DNA of 57,296 nt. It comes from an uncultured Prevotellaceae bacterium. Lineage in GTDB: Bacteria > Bacteroidota > Bacteroidia > Bacteroidales > Bacteroidaceae. Positions 1 through 9,045 of the stretch are shown piece after piece (within the stretch, counting starts at the first letter, position 1; every line of letters starts with the position of its first letter). The position numbers were made by a program, and so were the translations under genes. Under the pieces are notes generated by a model, which was given only the letters and a program-made list of their open reading frames with translations, had not been told where the DNA came from and did not search any database. The stretch is from positions 1-57,296 of the forward strand of contig CADAAR010000019.1 of the NCBI GenBank assembly GCA_902785945.1, read 5' to 3'.

Positions 1-720
1 GCGCTGAGCAGCACCGATCAGCTTACCGTTCAGCTCGGGGATAACGAGACCGATAGCCTTAGCAGCACCAGTTGAGTTAGGAACGATGTTCTGAGCACCG
101 GCACGAGCGCGCTGAACATCACCCTTGCGCTGAGGACCATCGAGAATCATCTGGTCGCCAGTGTAAGCGTGAACGGTGGTCATGATACCGCTCTGGATGG
201 GAGCGTAGTCGTTCAGAGCCTTGGTCATAGGAGCCAAGCAGTTTGTTGTACAAGAAGCAGCTGAGATAACGGTATCAGCAGGAGTCAGAGTCTTGTGGTT
301 CACATTGTAAACGATAGTGGGCAGGTCGTTGCCAGCAGGAGCAGAAATAACAACCTTCTTAGCACCAGCGGTCAGGTGAGCAGAAGCCTTCTCCTTAGAA
401 GTATAGAAACCAGTGCACTCCAGAACAACGTCTACGTCCAGCTTACCCCAAGGCAGCTCAGCAGCGTTAGGAATAGCGTAAATGGTGATCTTCTTACCAT
501 CAACTACGATGAAATCCTCACCAGCCTCAACAGTGTGCTTGTTCTCACCGAACTTGCCACAGAAACCACCCTGAGCAGTGTCATACTTCAGGAGGTGAGC
601 CAGCATCTTAGGGCTGGTCAAGTCGTTGATTGCTACTACTTCATAACCTTCAGCCTCGAACATCTGACGGAAAGCGAGGCGACCAATACGGCCAAAGCCG
701 TTAATAGCTACTTTTGTCAT
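1..720 (-). CDS. gap: Glyceraldehyde-3-phosphate dehydrogenase, 3' end cut by window
   Basis: The product oxidises glyceraldehyde-3-phosphate to 1,3-bisphosphoglycerate with NAD+ and phosphate in glycolysis (cytoplasm). 240 codons are visible from the ATG at 718-720 and the gene runs off the left edge; the family is usually about 330-340 residues. The N-terminus reads [14 protein letters not shown], the NAD-binding Rossmann start. The catalytic cysteine is in SCTTN (Cys157), followed by a conserved HAYTGDQ segment. It is transcribed away from mscL, and a -7 box lies about 80 bp upstream. Assignment is certain; only the C-terminal third is missing. Confidence 0.97.
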   Translation of the reverse strand, partial: MTKVAINGFGRIGRLAFRQMFEAEGYEVVAINDLTSPKMLAHLLKYDTAQGGFCGKFGENKHTVEAGEDFIVVDGKKITIYAIPNAAELPWGKLDVDVVLECTGFYTSKEKASAHLTAGAKKVVISAPAGNDLPTIVYNVNHKTLTPADTVISAASCTTNCLAPMTKALNDYAPIQSGIMTTVHAYTGDQMILDGPQRKGDVQRARAGAQNIVPNSTGAAKAIGLVIPELNGKLIGAAQR

Positions 721-802
721 TTTTACTTAAATTTAATTGGGTTTATACCTATTATTACTAACTTTTTTGCGTCTTTTTTACACTTTTTTTCGATTTCGGA
801 TG

Positions 803-810
803 CAAAGTTA
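803..810 (-). promoter_or_regulatory. Promoter -7 box of gap
   Basis: TAACTTTG on the minus strand matches the Bacteroidota -7 consensus TAnnTTTG. No clean TTTG lies about 20 nt upstream; the nearest is TTGG at 834-837. It gives gap a leader of about 75 nt. Confidence 0.5.
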
Positions 811-822
811 CAAAAAAATTCC

Positions 823-830
823 TATATTTG
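823..830 (+). promoter_or_regulatory. Possible promoter -7 box of mscL
   Basis: TATATTTG fits TAnnTTTG on the plus strand, but no good -33 TTTG is seen. It is back to back with the gap -7 box and would give mscL a leader of about 155 nt that contains two heptamer arrays. Confidence 0.4.
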
Positions 831-853
831 CACCAAGTTTCAGTCTTAATTTA

Positions 854-991
854 AGTGAAAAGTGAAAACTGAGAAAGTGAAAAGTTGATAAATCGAAGAT
901 GACAAGTCGGAGATTGCAAAACGAAGATTACAATATTAATCATCAAATCATAGATTTCAAAAATCAAATTTCAAACTTTAAAACTTAAACG
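854..991. repeat. Two heptamer-like arrays in the mscL leader
   Basis: At 854-886 are degenerate copies of AGTGAAA with period 7-8. At 957-991 are five exact-period 7-mers (TCAAAAA, TCAAATT, TCAAACT, TTAAAAC, TTAAACG) ending 2 bp before the mscL start codon. They belong to the dispersed short-array family seen across the window. No gene is seen in 721-993. Confidence 0.6.
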
Positions 992-993
992 TT

Positions 994-1413
994 ATGGGAT
1001 TTATTAAGGAATTCAAAGAGTTCGCCGTTAAGGGCAACGTAATGGACATGGCAGTCGGTGTGATCATCGGCGGTGCTTTTGGTAAGATTGTGACTTCTCT
1101 GGTCACCGACGTGTTGATGCCTCTCATTGGCAAGCTGACCGGTGGTGTGAGCTTTGTTGATCTCTTCGTCAACTTGGGCGAAGGCGACTACTCTACCCTC
1201 GCAGCAGCGAAAGAGGCTGGAGCCGCTGTATTTGCTTACGGACAGTTCATTCAGAACATCATCGACTTCATCATCATCGCCTTCTGTATCTTCCTGATGA
1301 TCAAGGGCATGAACAAGCTGAAGAAGAAGGAAGAGTCCGCACCTGAGGCGCCTGCAGGACCCACTCAGGAGGAACTCCTTGCTGAGATCCGCGATCTTCT
1401 TAAGAACAAATAA
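994..1413 (+). CDS. mscL: Large-conductance mechanosensitive channel MscL
   Basis: 139 residues (E. coli MscL has 136). MscL is an inner-membrane homopentameric pore that opens under membrane tension to release solutes during hypo-osmotic shock. The N-terminal amphipathic helix [18 protein letters not shown] is followed by TM1 (about residues 17-40, with [14 protein letters not shown]), a periplasmic loop, TM2 (about 87-108, [15 protein letters not shown]) and a charged C-terminal helix (about 110-139). It is a single-gene unit: divergent from gap, convergent with guaA, and closed by a bidirectional terminator. Assignment is firm. Confidence 0.97.
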   Translation: MGFIKEFKEFAVKGNVMDMAVGVIIGGAFGKIVTSLVTDVLMPLIGKLTGGVSFVDLFVNLGEGDYSTLAAAKEAGAAVFAYGQFIQNIIDFIIIAFCIFLMIKGMNKLKKKEESAPEAPAGPTQEELLAEIRDLLKNK

Positions 1414-1421
1414 AAACAATT

Positions 1422-1445
1422 AATCCCCGCCGGCTGGCGGGGATT
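1422..1445. terminator. Bidirectional terminator between mscL and guaA
   Basis: A perfect 10-bp stem (AATCCCCGCC with GGCGGGGATT) has a 4-nt loop. T-rich sequence follows on both strands (TCTTTT on plus; TAATTGTTTTTA on minus), so it can end both convergent genes. Confidence 0.85.
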
Positions 1446-1449
1446 TCTT

Positions 1450-3057
1450 TTATTCCCATTCGATTGTTGCAGGTGGTTTTGAGGAGATATCGTAACAGAC
1501 GCGGTTCACGCCCCTTACCTTATTAATAATCTCATTGCTCACCTTAGCCATGAAGTCATAAGGCAGATGTGCCCAGTCGGCCGTCATGGCGTCTGTCGAA
1601 GTCACGGCACGCAGGGCCACGGGATGCTCGTAGGTACGTTCATCGCCCATCACGCCCACTGAACGAACAGTACTCAGAAGAATGGCGCCGGCCTGCCATA
1701 TCTGGTCATACAACGAAACCTCGATCTCTCCATCCTTCATATCTGCCGGAATACCCGCAGCAAGCACCTTGCGAGCCTCTTCGCCAGACAGTTTCACCTT
1801 ATAGTCACGAAGACCGCGAACGTAGATATCATCGGCATCCTGCAGGATACGGACCTTTTCCGGTGTGATGTCGCCCAAAATACGGACGGCAAGACCCGGT
1901 CCCGGGAAGGGATGACGGGTAATCAGGTGCTCCGGCATACCCAACTGACGGCCCACACGACGCACCTCGTCCTTGAACAACCATTTGAGTGGCTCGCACA
2001 ACTGCAAGTGCATTTCTTTGGGCAGACCACCTACGTTATGGTGACTCTTAATGACCTTACCTGTGATATTGAGACTCTCGATACGGTCGGGATAGATAGT
2101 GCCCTGACCCAACCACTTGGCATCGGTAATCTTCTTCGCCTCAGCATTAAACACCTCCACGAAGTCGCGACCAATAATCTTACGTTTCTGCTCCGGATCG
2201 GTTACACCTGCCAAATCAGCAAAGAATTTCTCACTGGCATCGACACCTATCACATTGAGGCCCAGTACCTTGTAATCGTCCATCACCTGCGTAAACTCAT
2301 TCTTACGCAACATGCCGTGATCCACGAAGATACAGGTCAGGTTCTTACCAATGGCACGGTTCAGCAGAACGGCAGCAACCGAAGAGTCGACACCACCGCT
2401 CAGGCCCAGGATCACACGATCCGATCCCAACTGCGCCTTCAGTTCTGCTACGGTAGAGTCAACAAACGAGGCTGCACTCCACTCCTGCTTAGAACCGCAG
2501 ATATCTACCACGAAGTTCTTGAGCAACTGTGTGCCCTGAAGCGTGTGGAATACCTCCGGATGGAACTGCACAGCCCAAACCGGCTGCTTGGTTGAAGCGA
2601 AGGCTGCGTTTCTGACGTCCTTTGTAGAGCCGATGACCTTGAAGTCCTCAGGAATAGCGGTAATGGTATCACCATGTGACATCCACACCTGCGAACCTTT
2701 CTCGAAACCCTTAAACAGGGGGTTGTCGAGGTTAATAGTCTCCAGATTAGCCCGTCCGTACTCACGACTGTCGGCTTTTTCTACCTTACCACCAAGTGTG
2801 TTGCTGATAAACTGTGCACCATAGCAGATGCCCAACACGGGGATACGACCTACGAACTGCGACAAATCAACCTTGAAAGCCTCCGGATCGTGCACACTGT
2901 AGGGCGAACCACTCAGTATCACTCCAATCACCGAGGGATCGTCCTGCGGAAATTTGTTATAAGGCATGATCTCACAGAAGGTGTCGAGTTCACGCACACG
3001 ACGACCAATCAACTGCGTCGTCTGTGAACCGAAATCTAAGATAATGATCTTTTGCAT
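1450..3057 (-). CDS. guaA: GMP synthase (glutamine-hydrolysing)
   Basis: The product converts XMP, ATP and glutamine to GMP, the last step of guanine nucleotide synthesis (cytoplasm). 535 residues, against about 525 in E. coli. The N-terminal class I glutamine amidotransferase domain shows the nucleophile in GICYG (Cys78) and the catalytic HPE (His166, Glu168). The ATP-pyrophosphatase domain starts with the P-loop LSGGVDSS (about 219-226). The C-terminal dimerisation domain ends in the family's typical PPATIEWE. It lies 19 bp downstream of a same-strand nucleotidyltransferase and is probably co-transcribed with it. It is convergent with mscL. Confidence 0.97.
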   Translation of the reverse strand: MQKIIILDFGSQTTQLIGRRVRELDTFCEIMPYNKFPQDDPSVIGVILSGSPYSVHDPEAFKVDLSQFVGRIPVLGICYGAQFISNTLGGKVEKADSREYGRANLETINLDNPLFKGFEKGSQVWMSHGDTITAIPEDFKVIGSTKDVRNAAFASTKQPVWAVQFHPEVFHTLQGTQLLKNFVVDICGSKQEWSAASFVDSTVAELKAQLGSDRVILGLSGGVDSSVAAVLLNRAIGKNLTCIFVDHGMLRKNEFTQVMDDYKVLGLNVIGVDASEKFFADLAGVTDPEQKRKIIGRDFVEVFNAEAKKITDAKWLGQGTIYPDRIESLNITGKVIKSHHNVGGLPKEMHLQLCEPLKWLFKDEVRRVGRQLGMPEHLITRHPFPGPGLAVRILGDITPEKVRILQDADDIYVRGLRDYKVKLSGEEARKVLAAGIPADMKDGEIEVSLYDQIWQAGAILLSTVRSVGVMGDERTYEHPVALRAVTSTDAMTADWAHLPYDFMAKVSNEIINKVRGVNRVCYDISSKPPATIEWE

Positions 3058-3076
3058 CTTGTTATATTAATATGTA

Positions 3077-3880
3077 TTAGTGTTCATTTACAAATGCCTC
3101 TGCTGCCTGGAGCGAGTCGAGCTTACCCACATCAATCATCTGCAAGTCGTCTTTCACCAAACCAACGATATGAGAGCGGTGGCAGACAGAGAGATAGAAG
3201 TCGATGATGCTGAACTTATCAGGAAAACGGTCCATCAACGGAAACAGACGAGGCGAGAAGGAATGGATACCGCTGAAGGCGAAGGCATGAAGTGAAGAGT
3301 GAAGAGTGAAGAGTGAAGAATTTGCTGCCGCGCGGACATTCAACTGGTCATCAATGGTCAGTTCTGCCTCACGGAGCCAAGGGAAGGGACTCTTAATCTC
3401 ACCTGTCTCTTTATTGATCCAGCCCATCAGCCGCATACCGTTGTCAAAGAGCAGATAGCGTTTGGTCTGGCGGCGGCTCACCAGCAGCACAGCGTCTTCA
3501 TCGGCCTGATGTTGGTTGGCAAACCAGTTGTAGTCCACATTGTCGAGAATATCCACATTATGTATCAGAATGGGCTCGTTGGGGTCGAACAGAGGAGCAG
3601 CCTTCTTCAGTCCCCCACCCGTCTCAAGCAGCATCTCTGTCTCGTCACTGAACCTGACGAGCTTGGCGTAATCCTGCTCAGCCACAAAGGCCTCGATATC
3701 CTTGGCAAAGTGATGTACATTCACCACAAAGTCCTGATAGCCAAAGCTCATCAACCTGCCGATGGTGCGACCTAACAGCGTCTCGCCACCCACGGGTATC
3801 AGCGCCTTGGGCTTCGTGTCGGTCAACGGTTTCAGGCGAGTGCCCAAGCCCGCTGCGAATATCATTGCCTGTTTTGCCAT
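3077..3880 (-). CDS. Sugar-1-phosphate nucleotidyltransferase, MurU/RmlA-like
   Basis: 267 residues starting MAKQAMIFAAGLGTRL. The open frame reaches 4036, but the ATG at 3878-3880 is chosen because the GxGTRL nucleotide-binding signature follows at once and the promoter (3908-3938) lies inside the longer version. The family transfers a nucleotidyl group from NTP to a sugar-1-phosphate. KPKALIPVGG (about residues 22-31) is the usual second motif. This resembles MurU, which acts in cell-wall sugar recycling with the kinase AmgK; a matching AmgK-like/RapZ gene is found 29 kb away (32706-34244, same strand). Residues about 188-197 are encoded by four perfect 7-bp repeats, an unusual in-frame insertion. 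Exact substrate unknown. Confidence 0.85.
   Translation of the reverse strand: MAKQAMIFAAGLGTRLKPLTDTKPKALIPVGGETLLGRTIGRLMSFGYQDFVVNVHHFAKDIEAFVAEQDYAKLVRFSDETEMLLETGGGLKKAAPLFDPNEPILIHNVDILDNVDYNWFANQHQADEDAVLLVSRRQTKRYLLFDNGMRLMGWINKETGEIKSPFPWLREAELTIDDQLNVRAAANSSLFTLHSSLHAFAFSGIHSFSPRLFPLMDRFPDKFSIIDFYLSVCHRSHIVGLVKDDLQMIDVGKLDSLQAAEAFVNEH
3291..3318. repeat. Perfect heptamer array, 4 x AGTGAAG, inside a gene
   Basis: Four identical, contiguous AGTGAAG units lie in the coding region of the nucleotidyltransferase (minus strand). In that frame they encode SLFTLHSSLH, close to the SLFTIHSSLFTS encoded by the array in the MFS gene (48928-48962). Three units equal 21 nt, so gain or loss in threes keeps the frame. 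Confidence 0.95.
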
Positions 3881-3907
3881 TTTTAATGTCTCATCGATAA
3901 GCGACTG

Positions 3908-3938
3908 CAAAATTACACAAAAAAGGTGAATATACAAA
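3908..3938 (-). promoter_or_regulatory. Promoter of nucleotidyltransferase-guaA
   Basis: On the minus strand TTTG (3938-3935), 19 nt, then TAATTTTG (3915-3908) matches the Bacteroidota consensus well. It gives a leader of about 20-25 nt to the ATG at 3880. Confidence 0.75.
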
Positions 3939-3955
3939 ACATTCAATAGGAAAAC

Positions 3956-3987
3956 TTTGGCTGTTCCAAGAAATTGTAGTACCTTTG
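3956..3987 (+). promoter_or_regulatory. Promoter of the CotH-like gene
   Basis: TTTG (3956-3959), 20 nt, then TACCTTTG (3980-3987): a full Bacteroidota promoter. The start codon is 40 bp downstream. It is divergent from the nucleotidyltransferase promoter. Confidence 0.8.
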
Positions 3988-4027
3988 CACCGTCAACTAT
4001 AACATATGTATAATATATTATATAAGA

Positions 4028-6658
4028 ATGAAACAAAACTTATTATTGCTATTCGCCCTATGCGGCTTTAGCTACACACACGCTCAGGATAACAAAAACG
4101 GACTGGTTATCAACGAGATTATGCAGTCGAATGTAGAGTGCATCATGGACGATATCCATGAATTCCCCGACTCATGGGTGGAACTGTATAACAACAGTGA
4201 CCAGCCCATCAACCTCAAGGACTACCAAATCAGCAACAAAAACAAAGTCAAGAAAGCCTGGCAATTACCCGACAAGACCATAGCTGCCAAAGGTTACATC
4301 ATTATTTACTGTGACAAAGAAGGGAAAGAGGACAATCGTCTCCATCCAGATTTCCGTCTAGAGTCAGGCAAGGGCTGTACGGTTTATCTTTTCAAGGACA
4401 AAAAGGCTGAGCCTGTTGACAGTCTCCCTGCGGACATGAAGAAGATGCCCGCCCCCGATATCGCATACGGCCGTAAGACTGACGGTGCTGACGAATGGGG
4501 CTATCAGCTCACGCCCACCCCAGGCAAGGCCAACACAGGTGATATCTGCGACAACAAGCATATTCTGGGTGCGCCTGTATTCAGCGAAAAGGGTCGCGTT
4601 ACCTCAAGCAACGAGACCATCAAACTAGAGCTGAGTCTGCCCGAAGGTGCACCTGAAGGTGCCTATATCACCTATACCACCAATGGTGACGAACCAAAAG
4701 CCGACGTGACATCTACCTGTAAAAAGTACACGACAGCCTTTAACATCACTAAGACCACGGTGATTCGCGCCAAGGTATTCTGTGACGGCTGGCTCTCACC
4801 TATGAGCACAGCGCAGTCGTATATCTTCCATCCCAGAAAGATGACCATCCCCATTTTCTCTGTCCAGACCGACGACAGGTATCTGAACGGAGGCAACTAT
4901 ATGGGTCTTTTCAAATATAACACGAGCAAAGAAGACAAAAAGACACACGACTGGCGTCGTCCTGTCAATATAGAGTTCTTCCCTGTTGAGGGTGAGGAAA
5001 GTGCCTTCAACCAACTCGGCGAAACCCGTATTCAGGGTGGACAGTCGCGTTCGAATGCCCTCAAATCAATGGTATTCTATGCCAACAAGCGCTTTGACCC
5101 CGATCACAAACGTTACTCATACGAGTTCTTCCCCGATCAGAAGCCTGGCATCAAAGAGTTCAAGTCGTTCTCACTCCGCGACGGTGGTAACGATTTCAGC
5201 GATATGTATTTCCGCGATCTTATTATCCAGCGCACGATGGCACAGCACGTCGACCTTGACTGGCAGGCAGGCCATTCGGCCGTTCTCTATATCAACGGCG
5301 TATATATGGGTATGCTCAACATCCGCGAGCGTTCCAATGAGGATAACATATATAGCAACTACGATGGTCTGGAGGATCTCGATATGGTTGAGATTTCGCA
5401 TGAGCAACAAAATAACAAGGATCTGTTTATCGAGGAATACAAGGAAGGCGACTCCCTTTTCTACAAAAGCTTCAAGGAATTCTACAGCGAGAAGGGCCAC
5501 ACCTTGGCAGAATATGAGCAGTGGATTGACGTCAGCGAGTATCTGAACGTGATGGTTATGAACCTCTTCTACTGCAATGTGGATTTCCCTGGCAACAACC
5601 TCGTGTTCTGGCGTCCTAACGACGATGCCGAAGACTGTCCTCTGCCAAAGAGATTCCGCGTGATTGTGAAGGATACTGACTTCGGACTTGGACTATACGG
5701 ATGGAGTGAAACTAGCAGTTCTTCCAATACCATTGACATGATATATAATCCAAAGAATTATAGTAACTCATGGGCTTTCTCCGAAGTGGCAACCCGTCTA
5801 TTCCGCAACATGATGGAGAACGAGGACCTACGTCAGATGTTCATCGACAAGAGTTGCGTCTATATGGGCGACTTCATGAATGCCGAGGGAACTGGCGCCA
5901 TTATGGATGCTATCCTCGATGAAGCATTGGAGGAGTTTGTCGCCCATCGCAACAAATATAACTCATGGGGTAACAACCGCAATGAGATTCTCAACAAGTT
6001 TGAGAATGCCAAGAAATGGCTCGCCGGCTACGAAGAGCAAGGCTGGGGCGGCTGGAATCCATGGGGTGGCGGCGGTGGTGGCCAAAAGATTGTTCACCTG
6101 CCTCGCACAGACTATTTTACCAATTATATTGGCGAACGCTATAAACTGGGTGATGCCATCCCTGTAACAGTCAACAAGGACATCGCCGATATGCCTGATT
6201 CTGTGGTTATTAACGACATCTCTCTCTCCAAGGGCGTTTTCGACGGCAAACTCTTCCCCAACCGCATGTACACCATCAGTGCTAAAGCGCCTGAGGGCAA
6301 GGCCATCAAGGGTTGGAAGGTAATTACGACACCGGCCTCAGGCAGCAAGCAGACCAAGGAATATGAAGGCAGCGAGTTTGCGTTGAACTTAGCTACCTGC
6401 AAGTCAGTTGCCATCGAAGCCATCCTCGGTGAAGAGACGGGCATCAGCAATGCAGCTCAGATCTTGTGGCAGTGGAAGCGCACCGTTGGCGGCGTCAACG
6501 TTTCGAATGTACCTGCAGGCGAGAAGGTTAGCATCTACGACCTCCGTGGTGTTCTGCTCAGCGAGGCCATCTCTAATGGCAGTGACATCTTCCTGCCCGC
6601 CGCCTCTGGTAAGCTCTACATCCTCAAGGTCGGCAGCGAGTCCGTCAAGATTCAGTAA
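4028..6658 (+). CDS. Secreted CotH-kinase-family protein with LTD and chitobiase-like modules
   Basis: 876 residues. A signal peptide (about 1-19, ending YTHAQ) is followed by a lamin-tail-like domain (about 24-170; GLVINEIMQSN and WVELYNNSDQPINLKDYQI), a chitobiase C-terminal-like beta module (about 180-270; TNGDEPK) and a CotH domain (about 285-650). CotH proteins of Bacillus spore coats are atypical secreted protein kinases. The segment KDTDFGLGLYG (Asp549, Asp551) is the likely metal-binding motif. A Gly/Trp-rich run (about 673-688) follows. The C-terminus (VSIYDLRG, then KLYILKVG) looks like a type IX sorting domain, so the protein is probably exported to the cell surface. It is a single transcription unit, convergent with the next gene. 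The substrate is unknown, and kinase activity is inferred from family only. Confidence 0.85.
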   Translation: MKQNLLLLFALCGFSYTHAQDNKNGLVINEIMQSNVECIMDDIHEFPDSWVELYNNSDQPINLKDYQISNKNKVKKAWQLPDKTIAAKGYIIIYCDKEGKEDNRLHPDFRLESGKGCTVYLFKDKKAEPVDSLPADMKKMPAPDIAYGRKTDGADEWGYQLTPTPGKANTGDICDNKHILGAPVFSEKGRVTSSNETIKLELSLPEGAPEGAYITYTTNGDEPKADVTSTCKKYTTAFNITKTTVIRAKVFCDGWLSPMSTAQSYIFHPRKMTIPIFSVQTDDRYLNGGNYMGLFKYNTSKEDKKTHDWRRPVNIEFFPVEGEESAFNQLGETRIQGGQSRSNALKSMVFYANKRFDPDHKRYSYEFFPDQKPGIKEFKSFSLRDGGNDFSDMYFRDLIIQRTMAQHVDLDWQAGHSAVLYINGVYMGMLNIRERSNEDNIYSNYDGLEDLDMVEISHEQQNNKDLFIEEYKEGDSLFYKSFKEFYSEKGHTLAEYEQWIDVSEYLNVMVMNLFYCNVDFPGNNLVFWRPNDDAEDCPLPKRFRVIVKDTDFGLGLYGWSETSSSSNTIDMIYNPKNYSNSWAFSEVATRLFRNMMENEDLRQMFIDKSCVYMGDFMNAEGTGAIMDAILDEALEEFVAHRNKYNSWGNNRNEILNKFENAKKWLAGYEEQGWGGWNPWGGGGGGQKIVHLPRTDYFTNYIGERYKLGDAIPVTVNKDIADMPDSVVINDISLSKGVFDGKLFPNRMYTISAKAPEGKAIKGWKVITTPASGSKQTKEYEGSEFALNLATCKSVAIEAILGEETGISNAAQILWQWKRTVGGVNVSNVPAGEKVSIYDLRGVLLSEAISNGSDIFLPAASGKLYILKVGSESVKIQ

Positions 6659-6674
6659 AGTAAATGTTATTTCA

Positions 6675-6708
6675 ATAAAAATAGGAGGCTTCGGCCTCCT
6701 ATTTTTAT
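6675..6708. terminator. Bidirectional terminator, 15-bp stem with TTCG loop
   Basis: A perfect 15-bp stem closes on a TTCG tetraloop between the convergent CotH-like gene and the first secreted paralog. The AT-rich arms give a T tract on either strand. Confidence 0.92.
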
Positions 6709-6731
6709 AATGGTACTAAATCGCTAAGCCT

Positions 6732-8534
6732 TTATTTCTGAACGAACTTCTGGCCGTTCCTGATGACAAGACCTTTATAGCTGTCGTCAACACGCTGGCC
6801 AGCGAGATTGTAAATGAAGCTATTCTCAACGTTCACCTGCTTAATCTCAGCGATACCAGTAGATTCGCCACTAACGATTACCAGCTTGGTAATGAACAAG
6901 TTAGTACCTGTTTGCGAGCGTGACATCTTGAACCATGAGCTTCCTGCAGCCTCTACAGGCACTTCGTAGGTATTCATCACAGGTTCAGAATTGCTTTCAA
7001 TACCAAGATCGATGAAAGCCTTGTTGTCATCGAAGAGTGTCGTACCGTTCTCAAACTTGAAGAATGGCGTAGATTTCTTGCTGATATCATTCTTGTTGGT
7101 ATAGGCCGTCATCTGAATCTGCTCGCCACCAAAAAGCGGAGTGTTAAGTGTAATCTTGATACGTTGCGTCTTGTTATTCTCAAATTCCGTATTGTCGATA
7201 TATGACCTATTACCATTGAGACAAAGGGTGTAGAAGTCTTGGCTCAGGTGAGCAACCGTATTCTTATAATTGACTCGGTTCTCATTATTATCTACGTTAC
7301 CCATTTCAAATGTAGCCTGACCACCTGTCTCAGTAACTTCTCCGAAAGAGGTAGACTCCCACGAATAGATGGTGCCAGCAGAACCGGAATTGGAGTTCTC
7401 ATAGTCCTCAGGCGTCATCAGCACAAGGTTATAGGCATAGAACCAATTGTCTTTCTCAAAGAGAATCGTGGCTCTGGCAATTTTACCGGACTCAAGATTC
7501 ATACTGACATTATATAGAGCGAGTATTACTTCATTGCCATTGATACCCTCCTCAGGCATATAGATGTTCAGACCAGCTTCATCGTCAATCATCATGCCAT
7601 TTTCATCAATGAAAGCACCAGTCAGCGCCTGAACGGCACCAGAGGCGGTCTCAATGGTTGCACCCGTTTCTTCATCTGTCGTCTTGATCACCATCTTCAT
7701 GGTAGCGTCGCTAAGGAACGCTTTCAGATCATCGATGCCCAAAGTCTCTACCATCGGCGTCATGTCAAGTGTGTAAGAAGCTTCAGTGGGTGGAACGGGG
7801 TATTTTAGTGTTTCCCTCTTGAGGATACGTTCGCCTAATTTCACATCATTCATATTGCAGCTGAACTCATCGAAGCGGAAATAGAATGTAATGACATCTG
7901 TCTTGTTTGTATTACAGTTAAAAGAAATGGTCTGCATGCCATCAACAGCATCTACACCCTCACCATTTGTACCTTCGAAGATGAAATCCTGCCACTCTTC
8001 AGTCAAATTCAAACCACTAAGAGACAAATTATCAAGATAATTACCGGGCGTGCTATGAGCCTGAGCATAAATTCCTACGGGATGGTCTGCACGCGCAGAG
8101 AATTTCAGTTTAAACTTTTCACCAGTCTTAAACTTATGAGGAATCGACACATGGAACTGGGTATCCCAGTCAAGGATTTCGTCTGCAAACGAGCCATCCT
8201 CTTTTTGATACTTCATCTTATAAACGGGATTGCCGTCTACATCAGTCAGGGGATTACCCTCTTCATCCAATTGCTGCTCCTTATAATTATAAGCAATAGT
8301 GGTGACTGTCAAAGCAGGCTGACCGTCCACGGGATCATCTACAATTACTCCCTTCTCATCTTTGTTGGTTTTGCCGAAACGACCTGTAAAGTTGGTCTTA
8401 CCACCACCAATAGGATCATCTGACAGCGTTCCTTTTCTCAAGAAATTCAGCCATTGAGTGTCTGACCCACTCTCCTGTCCGAAGGCACTGCCCACCATCA
8501 GGAACATGAATAGCAAAGTAAAGATTTTCTTCAT
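6732..8534 (-). CDS. Secreted protein with one CBM-like module and sorting tail (paralog 1)
   Basis: 600 residues; signal peptide MKKIFTLLFMFLMVGSAFGQ. The family was not recognised with certainty. Residues about 25-240 match the second CBM4/9-like beta-sandwich module of the next two paralogs (WLNFLRKGT near the start; DPVDGQPALTV; FYFRFDEFS). This protein lacks their first module. A longer middle region (about 250-550) differs from the paralogs. The last 40 residues (GIAEIKQV, FIYNLAGQRVDDSYKGLVI, NGQKFVQK) form a tail typical of Prevotella surface proteins and are likely a type IX sorting signal. No catalytic motif is seen. It has its own promoter about 160 bp upstream. Probably a surface or secreted carbohydrate or glycoconjugate binder. 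Confidence 0.8.
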   Translation of the reverse strand: MKKIFTLLFMFLMVGSAFGQESGSDTQWLNFLRKGTLSDDPIGGGKTNFTGRFGKTNKDEKGVIVDDPVDGQPALTVTTIAYNYKEQQLDEEGNPLTDVDGNPVYKMKYQKEDGSFADEILDWDTQFHVSIPHKFKTGEKFKLKFSARADHPVGIYAQAHSTPGNYLDNLSLSGLNLTEEWQDFIFEGTNGEGVDAVDGMQTISFNCNTNKTDVITFYFRFDEFSCNMNDVKLGERILKRETLKYPVPPTEASYTLDMTPMVETLGIDDLKAFLSDATMKMVIKTTDEETGATIETASGAVQALTGAFIDENGMMIDDEAGLNIYMPEEGINGNEVILALYNVSMNLESGKIARATILFEKDNWFYAYNLVLMTPEDYENSNSGSAGTIYSWESTSFGEVTETGGQATFEMGNVDNNENRVNYKNTVAHLSQDFYTLCLNGNRSYIDNTEFENNKTQRIKITLNTPLFGGEQIQMTAYTNKNDISKKSTPFFKFENGTTLFDDNKAFIDLGIESNSEPVMNTYEVPVEAAGSSWFKMSRSQTGTNLFITKLVIVSGESTGIAEIKQVNVENSFIYNLAGQRVDDSYKGLVIRNGQKFVQK

Positions 8535-8693
8535 ACGTTGAAATTTAGTTAATAATAAATATGATGTTAATTAATTTTACTCATCTACGAAACGACTTCA
8601 TTTTTGGCTTTGCCTAGGAAATAAGTGCTTGCGGGGCAGGTAATTTTTGTCGCCCAGGCAGGCCGCAAATTTCGTCTTTTTTCTTCGACGATG

Positions 8694-8725
8694 CAAAGGT
8701 ACGAATATTTCACGCACCTTCCAAA
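8694..8725 (-). promoter_or_regulatory. Promoter of secreted paralog 1
   Basis: On the minus strand TTTG (8725-8722), 20 nt, then TACCTTTG (8701-8694). It gives a leader of about 155 nt. No gene is visible in 8535-9045; that stretch holds this promoter, the nested inverted repeat at 8792-8948 and a terminator. Confidence 0.75.
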
Positions 8726-8791
8726 TTATTCTTCAAAAAAAGCACGCAAAAAAGCACGTTTCGATTTTTCTAGCAAAATTATGTGTGGATG

Positions 8792-8948
8792 TGGTCATTA
8801 TGGTCAATTGTCATTTGTCATTAACGTTTGGGGAGATTGTAAAATATGACAATTATAGTATAATATATTTATATATTATACTATAATTGAAGAAATAGAC
8901 CCAAATCCGGATTTCTTATTGACAATTGACAATTGACCATAATGACCA
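8792..8948. repeat. Nested inverted repeat, 157 bp, AT-rich
   Basis: The outer arms 8792-8820 and 8920-8948 are 29 bp with one mismatch. The inner arms 8850-8868 and 8871-8889 are 19 bp and perfect, with a 2-nt loop. Part of the outer right arm is a heptamer array (GACAATT GACAATT GACC), mirrored in the left arm. No transposase or target-site duplication is seen. It could be a MITE-like element, a cruciform, or a transcription barrier between paralogs 1 and 2. Confidence 0.9.
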
Positions 8949-8981
8949 TATAGGACAATTCACAATGTATTACAAGAAAAT

Positions 8982-9010
8982 GGGGGATGCGTCAGAATGG
9001 CGCATCCCCC
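8982..9010 (-). terminator. Terminator of secreted paralog 2
   Basis: A 10-bp stem (GGGGGATGCG with CGCATCCCCC) has a 9-nt loop. On the minus strand it is followed by ATTTTCTTG. It lies 35 bp after the stop codon of the gene ending at 9046. Confidence 0.8.
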
Positions 9011-9045
9011 TGAAATGGTTGATAATAACTTAGTTTCCAATATCT

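Noticed and set aside
3881-4036. Upstream extension of the nucleotidyltransferase to 4036
   Set aside because: The extra 52 residues are hydrophobic, unlike the family, and cover the gene's own promoter and the divergent one.
8625-8886. Two short plus-strand open frames in the intergenic region after paralog 1
   Set aside because: They run across the minus-strand promoter and into the inverted repeat, and have no good start context or protein-like composition.
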